64,000 nucleotides of DNA, taken from NCBI GenBank assembly GCA_021018815.1, contig JAITYX010000042.1, forward strand, positions 2,123,001 to 2,187,000. The letters run 5' to 3'. A program made the translations under genes and the position numbers. Numbering within the stretch: the first letter of the stretch is position 1; the number at the start of each line of letters is the position of its first letter. This document shows positions 63,548 through 64,000 of this stretch, one piece after another. Source of the stretch: Talinum fruticosum. Taxonomy: Eukaryota; Streptophyta; Magnoliopsida; Caryophyllales; Talinaceae. The notes under the pieces were generated by a model, which ran no database searches, was not told the origin of the DNA, and was given only the letters and a program-made list of their open reading frames with translations.

Positions 63548-64000
63548 TCCTATAGAATATGATTTAATCTCATCTATATATACTCAAACAGTCTCATTTG
63601 CCGAATAGGGCCTAATTATTGTTATGGCCATGTCAAGCATTGTCCTCTTTAGATATATAAGTTTTGTAACAGTTGATGGCATATTGCTATTCAATATGTT
63701 ATCAACTTCCAACCAATTTAGAGGTGTAAAGAAAGACCAAAAAGAATCGGTTATTGTAACTATATTTATAAAATGAATAATAAATTGATACTCATGATCT
63801 GACGTATCAAATCGAAGAATTATCATGAAAATATGAAGTTTTTAGAATAAAAAATTATAACAAGCAATCAGAATGTGTAGGTGTACTTTGAGTGCATATT
63901 TTGTTGGTGTAAGTATATTTTTTCAAAAATAATAGAAACGAGGTGATTAAACATGCGGATGAAATGGCTTGTTTATTTTGGACAGAATCAATTATAAATA

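Larger units (their letters stand above)
60207..64000. other. AT-rich intergenic DNA to the window end
   Basis: No gene supported. Contains a MITE-like TA-rich stretch at about 60360-60560 similar to the inner part of the 11.3-kb MITE, CCCAAG..ATGGGCC words at 62195-62330, a SINE-like segment at 63404-63465, and a TA/CA microsatellite. Confidence 0.5.

Overview
The window is nuclear DNA of a flowering plant, most likely a eudicot. The background is AT-rich, genes are split by GT-AG introns with plant-type branch points, there are many (TA)n, (GA)n and (CT)n microsatellites, and the recognisable genes are plant families: ATL RING-H2, ATG6, group-I CNGC, PLIP-type plastid lipase and 8-cysteine LTP-like protein. 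I cannot name the species.

Layout. 1-1.4 kb: last exon of an ATL20/21-type RING-H2 ubiquitin ligase. 1.7-10.2 kb: seven head-to-tail copies of a ~1.23 kb cassette carrying exons of a minus-strand F-box-like gene; only the copy nearest 10.6 kb has the 5' exon with the start codon. 11.3-17.5 kb: a Stowaway MITE, then an apparently complete but defective ~5.75 kb PIF/Harbinger transposon with both of its genes on the minus strand and an internal 655-bp duplication containing foldback hairpins. 18.5-36.9 kb: three truncated cullin-1-like genes, one on the minus strand to the left and two on the plus strand to the right of an intact ten-exon ATG6/Beclin-1 gene (22.4-29.2 kb). 37.6 kb: a small secreted LTP-like gene. 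38.7-43.8 kb: an eight-exon cyclic-nucleotide-gated channel on the minus strand. 45-53 kb: repeats, including hAT-like end sequences and a tRNA-like box A/B element. 53.2-54.4 kb: the CCCH/RING splicing factor related to RNF113/Cwc24. 56.0-60.2 kb: a PLIP1-type plastid lipase on the minus strand with a probable distal promoter and 5'UTR intron. 60.2-64 kb: AT-rich DNA with no gene that I can see.

There is no operon-like logic: these are separate eukaryotic genes. Two themes stand out. The first is local duplication: the F-box cassette array, the cullin trio, the CNGC first-exon copy and the duplication inside the Harbinger element. The second is a run of at least six apparent one-base losses in coding exons, all at homopolymer runs, in otherwise well-conserved genes. 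That pattern looks more like residual assembly error than biology, and it affects how the broken calls (CNGC tail, PLIP1, left cullin, Harbinger ORFs) should be read. The right-hand cullin pseudogene and the nonsense codon in the transposase do not fit that pattern and are probably real.
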